NCBI GenBank assembly: GCA_036924085.1
Contig: JAVGWX010000004.1
Location: 10,349,416-10,413,415 of the forward strand
DNA from: Ariolimax columbianus
Lineage: Eukaryota; Mollusca; Gastropoda; Stylommatophora; Arionidae
Direction of reading: 5' to 3'
Length of the DNA stretch: 64,000 nt
Part shown: piece after piece, positions 44,540 through 56,430 of the stretch
How the letters are laid out: each line of letters starts with the position of its first letter
Numbering within the stretch: the stretch's first letter is position 1
Position numbers and translations under genes: made by a program
Notes under the pieces: generated by a model
The model's input: only the letters and a program-made list of their open reading frames with translations
What the model was told of the DNA's origin: nothing
Database searches by the model: none

Positions 44540-44852
44540 CAACCGATGTTCAATTATATTCTAAGGACATTTATTTGTCAAGTGCTTTAAGCCTATTTTC
44601 AAGAGTTTTGTTCGTTTTCCAGCTTTGACATCCAAATGTTTTTACTAATATTGTGTTAGGTTGCCCAACTTCAACATAATTTTGATGCATTTGCTCAGTG
44701 TGTTCTACCTCTAGATGTTGGTTAATTGGTACAAGATAAACATGATACAGTCATCATGTAGAATGCCCAGGGGTAGCGGTTGCATTACGTCTCACATGGA
44801 GCATGCAGACTCATCACAGTTTTGTGGCTTTTTTCCTCAGCCAATTAAAACT

Positions 44853-45916
44853 ATGTAGCCTCACGTGGCGCAGAGACCTTAAACATAGCACGTGCCAGGA
44901 CCTCCCGTCTTAGGCTGGCATGGCTGTAGCCTCACGTGGCGCAGAGACCTTAAACATAGCACGTGCCAGGACTACCCGTCTTAGGCTGACATGGCTGTAG
45001 CCTCACGTGGCGCAGAGACCTTCTACATAGCACGTGCCAGGACCACCCGTCTTAGGCTGGCATGGCTGTAGCCTCACGTGGCGCAGAGACCTTCTACATA
45101 GCACGTGCCAGGACCACCCGTCTTAGGCCGGCATGGCTGTAGCCTCACGTGGCGCAGAGACCTTCTACATAGCACGTGCCAGGACCACCCGTCTTAGGCT
45201 GGCATGGCTGTAGCCTCACGTGGCGCAGAGACCTTCTACATAGCACGTGCCAGGACCACCCGTCTTAGGCTGGCATGGCTGTAGCCTCACGTGGCGCAGA
45301 GACCTTCTACATAGCACGTGCCAGGACCACCCGTCTTAGGCTGGCATGGCTGTAGCCTCACGTGGCGCAGAGACCTTCTACATAGCACGTGCCAGGACCA
45401 CCCGTCTTAGGCTGGCATGGCTGTAGCCTCACGTGGCGCAGAGACCTTCTACATAGCACGTGCCAGGACCACCCGTCTTAGGCTGGCATGGCTGTAGCCT
45501 CACGTGGCGCAGAGACCTTCTACATAGCACGTGCCAGGACCACCCGTCTTAGGCTGGCATGGCTGTAGCCTCACGTGGCGCAGAGACCTTCTACATAGCA
45601 CGTGTCAGGACCACCCGTCTTAGGCTGACATGGCTGTAGCCTCACGTGGCGCAGAGACCTTAAACATAGCACGTGCCAGGACTACCCGTCTTAGGCTGAC
45701 ATGGCTGTAGCCTCACGTGGCGCAGAGACCTTAAACATAGCACGTGCCAGGACCACCCGTCTTAGGCTGGCATGGCTGTAGCCTCACGTGGCGCAGAGAC
45801 CTTCTACATAGCACGTGCCAGGACCACCCGTCTTAGGCTGGCATGGCTGTAGCCTCACGTGGCGCAGAGACCTTCTACATAGCACGTGCCAGGACCACCC
45901 GTCTTAGGCTGACATG
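44853..45916. repeat. 71-bp minisatellite, ~15 copies, two E-boxes per unit
   Basis: The unit is ctgtagcctcacgtggcgca, gagaccttctacatagcacg, tgccaggaccacccgtctta and ggctggcatgg (starts at 44924 and 44995). Each unit has two CACGTG hexamers 27 bp apart, giving about 30 in 1.06 kb. Copies with cttaaacatag and with actacccg/ctgacatgg variants occur as a pair near the left end and again near 45660-45735, which points to block-wise unequal exchange. Confidence 0.95.
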
Positions 45917-46372
45917 GTCATTATCTCCACATCTGTTTCATCTTCTCTTCTTGCAGGTGTGCCTCAATCTTCCCATTTCATGTCTTGATTTCTTTTGCAC
46001 CTGTGAATTTACAACAGGGAACGTCTTGTAATAATGTCATCTTGATTTTTAATGTGTTCTGTCCAACGTCAGCGTGTCCATCTAACCTACTCATCTACTG
46101 TTTATCCCTTTCTTTTTAACGGTTCCACATTTCAATCCTATTCTAGACAAAAAGCAATTGAAGAAAGTCGATATCCCTTCAAGTTCGTAGAACTTTGAAA
46201 CGCAGAGAACAGCAAGCAACAACAACGTAAACAGCTGAAAACATTCATAATTGATTAGTTGTTGTATCGCAAGCTAGAGCCTGTTGCGGTCAGACATCAA
46301 CCAATCAAAGCTCATTGCTGCTGTCTGTGCATAGGTCATTGACCAGATCTCGCTAGCATACACGGTCGAGTG

Positions 46373-46482
46373 TTGCTCTCTCTCTCTCTCTATCTCTCTC
46401 TCCATCTTTCTCTATCTCTCTCTATATCTCTCTATCTCTCTCGACATCTCTCTCTATCTCTCCCTCTCTCTCTCTCTCCAGG
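46373..46482. repeat. (TC)n-rich micro-satellite
   Basis: ctctctctct with tatctc and catctc interruptions. Confidence 0.9.
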
Positions 46483-46639
46483 AGTAAAAAATGTAATCCT
46501 AGTTTCCTCTCGCATTCTTTCCTCACTGCAATTTTAAAGTCTACCTCTCTTTCCCTTTCCTTTAGGATCCCGTGTAAGAGCCTGTCTCGATATGTTGGAA
46601 GGTGCTTTCCTTAACCCATGTGTCATTCAGCTGGATCTT

Positions 46640-47640
46640 CCAATAATATTTCATTGTTCTAGTGAACCCCACAGTTTCCAATTTCCCGCCAAGTCCTGCC
46701 AGCCTGAGGCCACTATCTCCCTTAGGCATCTGCCAACCAAGGACTGGTGTCTTTGTTTATCGACCTGATCGTTCTTCATGGATGGGCCCCACACATCAGC
46801 TCCGACCCGGCACTGTCGTCAAATATTGTAACTTTCGGCTTTCGTGTGAATCATGATTTCCTCAGATCTACATATGTTGCTCAGTGGCGGGAATGCCACT
46901 TCTGCATCTCCAACTTTTGTCCTCATATCCGCATATGCACCTACACACTCAACGGGTCAGACGTGCTGCCCAAACCGGTAAAACCATCCACCCCCTTCAA
47001 CGACTTTCTCTCCATCACAATTCTCTCTCCCCCCTCCCCTCCCCACCCCCCTACAACAGTGCTGATTTCAAGGAGATTTCATGCCGAATCTTAGTCCCAA
47101 TTTAGTCGACACCCAGTCCCAATTTAGTCGACACCCAGTCCCAATTTAGTCGACACCCAGTCCCAATTTAGTCGACATTCAGTCCCAATTTAGTCGACAC
47201 CCAGTCCCAATTTAGTCGACACCCAGTCCCAATTTAGTCGACACCCAGTCCCAATTTAGTCGACATTCAGTCCCAATTTAGCTGACACTCAGTCCCAATT
47301 TTTCCGACTACTCTCTCACTATATCAAGCTTCTCTGGCACTGTGTAGCAAAAAGTACTAGTTGATATGCGCTATCCAGGTCGTGCAGCCACGACCACATT
47401 GTCCACCTAACATCGTCTGGCGTCTTTATCATCCAATATAGCCAATACGAATATAAAGGGTGAAAGAAGACATCCCTGTCTCCTGTCTATCTGGACCCTG
47501 AAGCTCCCATTCCGTACTTCCTCTGCACCACTCTGCTCCATCCATGTTCGTACTTTGTATAAGACTAATGTACTTCTCTGGTATTCCTTAAATGATGTTT
47601 GTTAGTTATCAACAACAAACGCTTTCTTCGACACTCGGGA
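46640..47640 (-). mobile_element. LINE RT remnant interrupted by a 22-bp minisatellite
   Basis: Minus-strand blocks in order: VSKKAFVVDN (motif A remnant, ~47607-47636), NGSFRVQ then DRRQGCLLSPFIFVLAI (motif B, ~47440-47490), DVRWTMWSWLHDLDSAYQL (motif C region, ~47365-47425), then the 22-bp array, then GVDGFTGLGSTSD (the usual FTYLG thumb block, ~46960-47010) and VGDAEVAFPPLSNIC (~46868-46912). The expected DLDFADDLALL catalytic motif is DLDSAYQLVLF, so catalytic Asp residues are lost. The lowest part (46640-46860) is only assigned by position. Frameshifts separate several blocks. Confidence 0.7.
47090..47305 (-). repeat. 22-bp minisatellite (GTCGAC-containing) inside the LINE RT, ~9 copies
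   Basis: The plus-strand unit is cccaatttagtcgacaccca plus gt. On the minus strand one frame reads VSTKLGLGV, close to the VS.(R/K)LGL segment that normally follows motif C in this LINE group, and the edges (SEKLGLS on one side, LGLRFG on the other) continue that segment. I therefore infer amplification from the RT itself. 22 is not a multiple of 3, so the frame is lost. Confidence 0.85.
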
Positions 47641-49317
47641 GAAAATATGCGAGGATAACTGACAAAACAGAAGATAAATGAAGTAATTGGCAGCCCGGAA
47701 GTGGAAAGTTAGAAAATAATGAGTCTATAAATATGTCTCTATCGATCGTGGTCTTTGGCTCCTCCATGGAGGCCTGGAAGCAGCCATAGAAACACGTGTG
47801 GTTTCTGACTGGTTTAGGAAGAAATGCCACGGGCCCGCCATCACTGTTGTATAGAACCCCAAGAGTGAATCGCCCAGGGAAGCTGGTTACTAATAACTAT
47901 CTGACCCGCACGTAACATCTGTCCATCATTCCAGCCGCATCAAGTTAAAGAAACGACAGTATTTTAACGACTGAAGCTATTGCTAATAATATTGATTACT
48001 GTCCTATTTTAAACGTTAATACGTCCATAGAATGGCACACGTCTTGATTTCTTATTTAGGGAATACTTTTCAATCTGTACATATATTTAATATTTTTAAC
48101 AGATGTATAAACTTCCACATTCATATGTGCATAATATTTCCTCAATAGTCGTGAATTATACGGAATGACCCATCGATTACGATTCCACCATTTTCAATTT
48201 GAAAATGAGTTCTGCTGTCCCCGAGTAGATGGCTGACCTGAGCCTGTTTGCTGTCTATTGTAACTTGATCTATACTTGCCAAATGGCCAAGTCCTCTCAC
48301 GTAGCTGACAGACTTGAATCAAATGCTCCATAAGTCAGCTAGTATTATTTGTTAGAAAAGGTTTAATTCTAAACGTGTTCACGAAAGGTTAATCTCAGGA
48401 AAACAATCAAACTCTAACATTCACATTTTAAAAAAGTTTTCTCCTTCATCGATCGTCCTGAAATAAGTTTGTTAGCCTTGATGGCTTTCTTTGGTGGCGG
48501 TTACAGAGGCTCTTCTCACATCTTTATGCGTGTCTGAACAGGTGGACAATGTACTCCTCCTAGCTGCGGTACAATCCGAGGCTCCACAGTAGGCTCACCA
48601 ATACAGGATCACAGTACCGATCCCAACCGTGTTAGGCTGATTGCTACGATACAGCCTATTTCCAAGGAAAACTGGTTTGAAGCGGGTTGGCGTCTTGACC
48701 GGCACGTTTAATCTGAGCCCTAACAGTCTGAGCATTATGTTATGCTGACCGTATGCTAGTCTCCTTTACATTTACTATAATCCCTCATTACCAAAGCTGT
48801 CTGATGTCACACTACTATCTTCTGCGATCTCTTCACCTCACTGCACCTGATGTTTTTGGACGACATGTTCTCTTCCCCTGAATTGTGTCTTCCTGTACTT
48901 CCAGTAGTAGACCTCCATGTCTCATATTGTAACCAAGCCAACACATTCTACCTTTGTGTGTACTTGTGTGTACCCCTTTATCGTTAAGCACTTGCCTTCT
49001 AGATCCTTATACTGCAATCCTAGCCCTGGTTTCACCCCCACAATGGGAACCAATTGGCGCCGTCTGTAATTATTTGTTCCAATTATAAGAACCGTTATTC
49101 CCTCCTTTGATGATATATTCACCGTTTAATTCTCGTACATGTTTTGCATTATGGCTGTAGTGCAATGATCAATAAACTTTATTGAGATAACAATTCTAGA
49201 GAGTAGAGCTCTACCGAAATCACGTCCTTCTTTGTTCTGCAAGAAACCAAAGTGTTTACAAGTGGGTAATACCAGTCTTTTCGTAGTGTTTTAATAATGT
49301 TCGCCTAGGCATCTAGG
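47641..49317. other. No gene recognised
   Basis: AT-rich unique sequence. The 73-codon minus-strand frame 47609-47830 overlaps the LINE edge and has no own domain. Confidence 0.5.
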
Positions 49318-49615
49318 GCCTGTTGTGTCTATCGATCACTACCAAGGTGCATCTGATGAGGCTTGTATCCAAACCTCGTTCATCACCGAAGGAGAGACTG
49401 CTATCTGCCGGAGCCATGTAGAACGGAGAAGGTCCCTCCCACGCCTCCAGCCGGCTTGTGGGAGACCTTTGTTACACACATCAGACTTGGACATTATCTG
49501 GTGAGCCGGTACTTCCTGGTCCAGTCGAACTACGTGACCAAACACAGACAGGTGGCGGCGTACTAGAGTGTCCGAGAAGGAGAGAAGACTCAGCTTTGCA
49601 AAGACCACGAGATCG
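49318..49615 (-). mobile_element. LINE C-terminal remnant
   Basis: The minus strand encodes RRHLSVFGHVVRLDQEVPAH then QAGWRRGRDLLRSTWLRQIA (89-codon open frame). The R.L..FGHV.R.......W.R..GRPR.TW..Q segment is the usual end of several APE-type LINE RT proteins. It lies 350 bp beyond the next LINE piece in the same orientation, but its sequence class looks different, so I treat it as a separate element. Confidence 0.65.
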
Positions 49616-49959
49616 AACCACCGGGTACCGAGAATGTGTCGCTGGTTGCGCGTGTGAAACGCATCAAGTCTTGATATGTCCTATGTACGATTTTGACTGC
49701 AATCCATTGCATACGATATTTTGTTGGCATTTAAATGAGAACTGATGATGTATGATCTGTAAGCCCTACTCCTATGTAACATTAATAGGTGACATTTTCA
49801 TTCACCGTGAACTTGCTTTAACATTAGAATAGAGGAATTTCCACAACTGGAAATGGTTAAAATATTGTTTATTGTGAACGATTTCTAAACAATAAACATC
49901 GCTTGAAAAATAGTCATCCTGTATATACACTAGTTTCTTATTGTAATCTATTATTATCT

Positions 49960-51468
49960 TGAGCTTGATGACCAGTTCCCCAACGTAGCTTCGGGTCCCA
50001 ACTTCGTCTTCAGCAGATACTGTCTTGGGCCACGGAAGTCCAGTGCGTAGTAAGTTCTCCTTTAGAGGCGTCTCAGATGTTGCAGCGTACAGCAAGGGAG
50101 TCTGACCAACACATTGGAGGTCTTCCCCTCGGTCTCTTATTACCTCGTGGGTACCAGGCTGCTGTTGCTGTGCTCCATCGACCATCGTTTCGCGGCAAAA
50201 TGTGACCTGCCCATCTATGTTTTGCCTTGTATTACCGCATTCTTCACCAGGGACAATCGTCTTATGTCAGAATTGTGGAGACCTTGCATGTGTTGGTTCC
50301 GGAGAGTGTTTCCAAACAAGCGTCTCTCAAGGGAGACCTGGGCCACTCTCAATTTGTTCTCTAGTGATTTTGTTAGTGTCCACGTCTCGCAACGTAGCAC
50401 ATCGCAGGGAGTACAGCGGAGTTGAAGAGGGAGGCTCGTAGGTCTTGGTCATTACAACCGTCCCGGACCGTGTTAATAGACGAGAAGGCTGCCCAACCCG
50501 CACGGCGACGTCTTGTCAGTTCAGGTTTCAGGTTACTCTCCAAATTGAGAAGACGTCCAAGATAAATGTACTCGTTGACATCCTCTATTCGTACCTCGCC
50601 AAGGAAGACTGGATCACAAATGGCGAAGCTATTGCGCAACACTTTGGTCTTCGAGACATTCATCTCCAGACTCGCTTTCTTGCCCTCTCCATCGAGTAGC
50701 AGCATCATTTGGTTGGCTTCTGCTGCTGACTCTGTGAGTAGCTCTACGTCATCGGCAAATCGAAGGTGATTGAGGCGTCTGCCATCAATAAGGATATCAA
50801 AGGTGTCCCAATTACATCGGCTAATGACTGATTCCAAACATGCAGAGGAGAGGAGAGGTGAGATAGGAGCGCCCTGGCGGACCCCCTTTTGAATTGGTAC
50901 CACAATTGCACGTTGGAAGGGGCGCAATGTGGTAGTGCAGTTCGTATAACTGTTGGTGATAACTCTGATGTAACCAGATCGACACCTTGTTTCAACAGTG
51001 AACGCTAGACAGAATGTGGTTCTACCAAATCAAAAGCCTTTTTATAGTCGATGGAGGTCAATATCAAGGTCGTCTGGAACTCTCTGGCTGCTTCAATAAG
51101 GCGGCAACATGTTGAAATATTGCCCATTGTGCTGTAGGAACGTCGAGAACCTTCCTGTTCGACTGGTTGCGATTCGCCGAGAGTGGTCGGACTCTGGTAA
51201 TGATGCATTTTGTAAACATCTTGTAAGTGACCGGGAGGAGAGTAATTGGACGAAAGTTTCCTAGATCCTCTTTGTGTCCATTTCTGTATAAGAGTGTTGC
51301 CCTCGAGTTATGCCAGGCAGCAGGTGTTCCCCTCGAATCAAGATAACGTGTCAAACGTTGCACTACGGCTTGGTAAAGGGGTAGACCACAAGCACGGATG
51401 ACCTCAGCAGTGATGATATCTTCATCTGGTGTATTTCCAGAGGGCATTGACTCGACAGCATGGCGCAT
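49960..51468 (-). mobile_element. LINE RT remnant with intact FADD motif (RTE-like?)
   Basis: Minus-strand blocks in order: GNTPDEDIITAEVIRACG (~51400), LGNFRPITLLPVTYKMF (~51250), TSIDYKKAFDLVEP (motif A, ~51020-51065), KGVRQGAPISPLLSSACLES (motif B, ~50830-50890), LNHLRFADDVELL (motif C, 50740-50780, both Asp present), VNEYIYLGRLLNLESNLKPE (~50560), RRRRAGWAAFSSI, CETWTLTKSLENKLRVAQ (~50390) and RRLSLVKNAVIQ, fading out near 49960. At least three frameshifts break it, one between motif A and motif B. The order resembles RTE-like non-LTR elements that I remember, but the clade call is uncertain. Endonuclease and 5' end are absent. Confidence 0.85.
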
Positions 51469-51539
51469 TTATGAGGACAGGAAGTCTAAAAGAGGGGGTA
51501 AAGTGGATGGGAGGGTAGTTGGAGAAGGTTCTCTTGATT

Positions 51540-52112
51540 GGCAAATTGACACTGAATATAAGAATTGGACGAAATAAAAACTAAAATTGACACTGAATAT
51601 AAGAATTGGACGGAATGAAAAGTAAAATAGACACTGAATATAAGAACAATGACTATTTTAGTTTCATTCGGTATCATTCTAATATGCAGTGTTTATTTTA
51701 GTTGTGATGCAGTCAAATTCTTACATACAATCTCAATTTTAGTTTTAATTCAGTCTCAATTTGTATAGCTAGTGTCTATTTTGGTTTGAATTTAGTCTAA
51801 TTTTTATAGTTAGTGTCTATTTTAGTTTGAATGTAGTCGAATTTTTATGGCACAGAACTGTCCATTAAAATTTTTATTTCCATCTAATTCTTATGCTAAA
51901 AGCCAATTTCGCTTTCCACATACTTCTAATTCGTGTCTAACTTGTCTATTTTAGTTTTAGCTTCTGCCGAAGTCTTATGTCACTTGTCTATTTTACTTTT
52001 TAATTATGTTTAATTTTGATGTCACTGATCTACTTTAGTTTTCTATTCCGTCTAATTCTAATGTCACTAGTCTATTTTCGTATCAGAGCTGAACCTAGGC
52101 ATGCCTAAGTCA
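51540..52112. repeat. Dispersed repeat D copy 1: palindromic 41-bp array
   Basis: About three units of gacactgaatataagaattg-type sequence at 51545-51650 are followed by about ten units in the opposite orientation (gtctattttagtttgaattt agtctaatttttatagttagt-like, 41 bp each), so the block is an inverted pair of arrays around ~51655. It ends in agctgaacctaggcatgcct aagtca, from where the 15-bp satellite starts. A second copy in the same orientation lies at 60335-60945 and matches along its whole length. Confidence 0.88.
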
Positions 52113-54720
52113 CACCACACACATTTACACCACACACATTCATACCACACGCATTTATACCACACACATTTATACCACACATATTTACACCACACACATT
52201 TACAACACACACATCCACACGACACACATTCACACCACACACATTTATACCACACACATCCACACCACACACATTTATACCATACACATCCACACCACAC
52301 ACATTTACACCACACACATTTACACCACACACATTTATACCACACACATCCACACCACACACATTTATACCACACACATCCGCACCACACACATTTATAC
52401 CACACACATTCAATCCACACACATCCACACCACACACATTTATTCCACACACATTCACACCACACACATTTACACCACACACATCCACACCACACACATT
52501 TATTCCACACACATTCACACCACACACATTTACACCACACACATCCACACCACACACATTTACACGACACACATTTACACCACACACATTTATACCACAC
52601 ACATCCACACCACACACATTTACACCATAAACATTTACACCACACACATTTATACAACACATATTTACACCACACACATTCACGCCACACACATTTACAC
52701 CACACACATTCACACCACACACATTCACACCACACACATTCATATCACACACATTTACACCACACACATTCACACCACACACATTTATACCACACACATT
52801 TACACCACACACATTTACACCACACACATTTATACCACACACATTTACACCACACACATTTATACCACACACATTTACACCACACACATTTATACCAAAC
52901 ACATTTATACCACACACATTTACATCACACATATTTATACCACACACATTCACACCACACACATCCACACCACACATATTCACACCACACACATTTATAC
53001 CACACAAATTTATACCACACACATTTATACCACACACATCCAAACCACACACATCGACACCATACACATTCACACCACACACATTCATATCACACACATT
53101 TATACCACACACATTTACAACACACACATTCACATCACACACATTTATACTACACACATTTACACCACACACATTTATACCACACACATTTATACCACAC
53201 ACATCCACACTACACACATTCACACCACACACATTTACACCACACACATTTATACCACACACATTTATACCATACACATCAACACCACACACATTCACAT
53301 CACACACATCCAAACCACACACATCCCCCACCATACACATTCACACCACACACATTCACATCACACACATTTATACCACACACATTTACACCACACACAT
53401 TCACATCACACACATTTATACCACACACATTTACACCACACATATTTATACCACACACATTTATACCACACACATTTATACCACACACATACACACCACA
53501 CACATCCACACCACACACATTCTTACCACACACATTCATACCACACCCATTTACACCACACACATCCATAACACACACATCCACACCACACACATTTACA
53601 CCACACACATCCATACCACACACATTCATACCACACCCATTTACACCATACACATTCATCCCACACACATTCACACCATACACATTCACACCACACACAT
53701 TTACACCACACACATTCACAACATACACATTCACACCACACACATTCATACCACACACATTTACACCACACACATTCACACTATACACATTCACACCACA
53801 CATATTCATGCCACACACATTCACACCATACACATTCACACCACACACATTCATACCACACACATTTACACCACACACATTCACACCACACACATTTAAA
53901 CCACACACATTCACACCACACACATTTACACCACACACATTTACACGACACACATTCACACCACACACATTTACACCACACACATTCACACCACACACAT
54001 TCACACAACAAACATTCACACCCCACACATCCAAACCACACACATTCACACCACACAAATTCACACCACACACATTTACATCACACACATTCACACCACA
54101 CACATTTACACCACACACATTTACACCACACACATTTATACCACACACATTTACACCACGCACATTCACACCACGCACATTCACACCACACACATTCACA
54201 CCACGCACATTCACACCACGCACATTCCCACCACACACATTCACACCACACACATTCACACCACACACATTCACACCACACACATTTACACCACACACAT
54301 TCACACCACACACATTTATACGACACACATTTATACCACACACATTCACACCACACACATTTACACCACACACATTTACACCACACACATCCACACCACA
54401 CACATTCACACTACACACATTCACACCACACACATTTATACCACACACATTTATACCACAAACATCCACACCATACACATCCACACCATACACATTTATA
54501 CCACACACATTTACATCACACACATTTATACCACATACATTGAAACGACACACATTCACACCACACACATTCACACCATGCATACCAGGCACATCTACAT
54601 CACACACATTCAGACCACACACATTCACACCATATATACCAGGCACATCTACATCACATACATTCACACCATTCACAACCATGTCACACATATTCATACC
54701 AGACACATCCACATCACATC
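52113..54720. repeat. 15-bp satellite, ~165 copies
   Basis: The unit is caccacacacatttacac with the last six bases variable (tttaca, ttcaca, tccaca, tttata); period 15. It is stop-free over 888 codons on the plus strand (HTHLHHTHS then TPHTF peptides after a frame change at ~53330) and over 411 and 525 codons on the minus strand (CGVNV peptides). I read these as repeat artefacts. From about 54570 it decays into longer mixed units with ataccaggcacatctacatc. Confidence 0.96.
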
Positions 54721-54794
54721 TCTCACATCCACACCACACCACACACATACATATTACGCACACATAGATACACAGGCACACGAATATAGACATA

Positions 54795-54836
54795 TACACA
54801 GAGATACACACACACACACACACATACACACACACA

Positions 54837-54872
<36 letters not shown>
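54795..54872. repeat. (CA)n micro-satellite
   Basis: A long, nearly pure CA tract with two cat interruptions. Confidence 0.95.
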
Positions 54873-54874
<2 letters not shown>

Positions 54875-55029
54875 CACTTGGACACGTCACGGGGAACACA
54901 CAATATAATTTTATATTTTCTCAATTATCATCGAATGTTTGACGATGCAGGGGAAATAACCGCACAAATACTGAATCTTCGTGTTGAACCCCGAACAGCA
55001 CTACGGGACTGACCAGACAAGAGCACAGT

Positions 55030-55935
55030 AATGACGTTGGTGTTGTTGAATGCTGATGTTGAATGATGTTGAATGTTGTTGGATGTTGTTAGCTTTTGTT
55101 AAATGTTGTTGGATATTGTTGGATGTTGTTGAATGACGGTGTTGAATGCTGTTGAATATTGTTGAATGCTGTTGAATGACGGTGTTGAATGCTGTTGAAT
55201 GTTGTTGAATGCTGTTGAATGACAGTATTGAATGCTGTTGAATGATGGTGTTGAATGACGATGTTGAATGACGGTGTTGAATGACGGTGTTGAATGACGG
55301 TGTTGAATGCTGTTGAATGTTGTTGAATGCTGTTGAATGACGGTGTTGAATGCTGTTGAATGTTGTTGAATGCTGTTGAATGATGGTGTTGAATGCTGTT
55401 GAATGTTGTTGAATGCTGTTGAATGACGGTGTTGAATGCTGTTGAATGACGGTGTTGAACGACGGTGTTGAACGACGGTGTTGAACGACGGAGTTGAATG
55501 ACGGAGTTGAATGACGGTGTTGAATGACGGTGTTGAACGACGGTGTTGAATTCTGTTGAATGACGGTGTTGAATGACGGTGTTGAATTCTGTTGAATGAC
55601 GGTGTTGAATGACGGTGTTGAATGACGGTGTTGAATGACGGAGTTGAATTCTGTTGAATGACGGTGCTGAATGACAGAGTTGAATGACGGTGTTGAATGA
55701 CGGAGTTGAATTCTGTTGAATGACGATGTTGAATGACGGAGTTGAATTCTGTTGAATGACGGTGTTGAATGACGGAGTTGAATGACGGTGTTGAATGACG
55801 GAATTGAATTCTGTAGAATGACGGTGTTGAATGACAGAGTTGAATGACGGTGTTGAATGACGGAGTTGAATGACGGAGTTGAATTTTGTTGAATGACGGT
55901 GTTGAATGACGGTGTTGAATGACGGAATTGAACGC
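55030..55935. repeat. 15-bp satellite (gttgaatgacggtgt), ~60 copies
   Basis: Two unit types alternate: gttgaatgacggtgt and the shorter gttgaatgctgttgaatgtt blocks. Minus-strand frames of 345 and 280 codons (SFNTVIQHRHST) are repeat-derived. The right half carries frequent gttgaattctgttgaatgac blocks (30 bp), a second-level unit. Confidence 0.96.
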
Positions 55936-56185
55936 CCACAATGAGTACGTTTACTGTTTTGTGCGCCCTGAAAAGGGCATTGTGGCGGGTTGTATTAACC
56001 TTCCTCACCTTCCTAACATGCTGATGAAGGTGGACCACAGTCCTCCAGGCGGTTGTGCAATGCTTGGCTTCATTTGCATGGTGCTCACTACTACGTGGAT
56101 CACATCGATCCTCATCTCGCCGGCGAGATTGCCTTGAAAATTGCCTCTTTCCAGGGAACGCAACGTGGAAGATAAATGGTGGCCT
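55936..56185. other. No feature recognised
   Basis: Short unique segment between two arrays; frames at 55919-56137 and 56005-56211 have no domain. Confidence 0.5.
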
Positions 56186-56430
56186 TGGTCAGTATATTGT
56201 GTGCCTGACATTAACGCGACATCCTGGTCAGTATATTGTGCCTGACATTAACGCAACATCCTGGTCAGTATATTATGCCTGACATTAACGCGACATCCTG
56301 GTCAGTATATTGTGCCTGACATTAACGCGACATCCTGGTCAGTATATTGTGCCTGACATTAACGCGACATCCTGGTCAGTATATTGTGCCTGACATTAAC
56401 GCGACATCCTGGTCAGTATATTGTGCCTGA
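56186..56430. repeat. 37-bp tandem repeat, ~6.6 copies
   Basis: Units tcagtatattgtgcctgaca followed by ttaacgcgacatcctgg. The first copy has an extra gt (39 bp). Copies are almost identical, suggesting recent amplification. Confidence 0.96.

Noticed and set aside
49318..51468. A single LINE spanning both minus-strand RT pieces
   Set aside because: The 49318-49615 C-terminus (FGHVVRLDQEVPAH type) does not look like the expected end of the RT at 49960-51468, whose own C-terminal block is already present at 49960-50400.
52101..54767. 888-codon His/Thr-rich frame and 411/525-codon Cys/Val-rich antisense frames
   Set aside because: Product of a 15-bp satellite with no stop in these frames; both strands are open and the peptide changes type with an array indel.
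55001..56038. 345-codon minus-strand frame (SFNTVIQHRHST repeats)
   Set aside because: Entirely within a 15-bp satellite.
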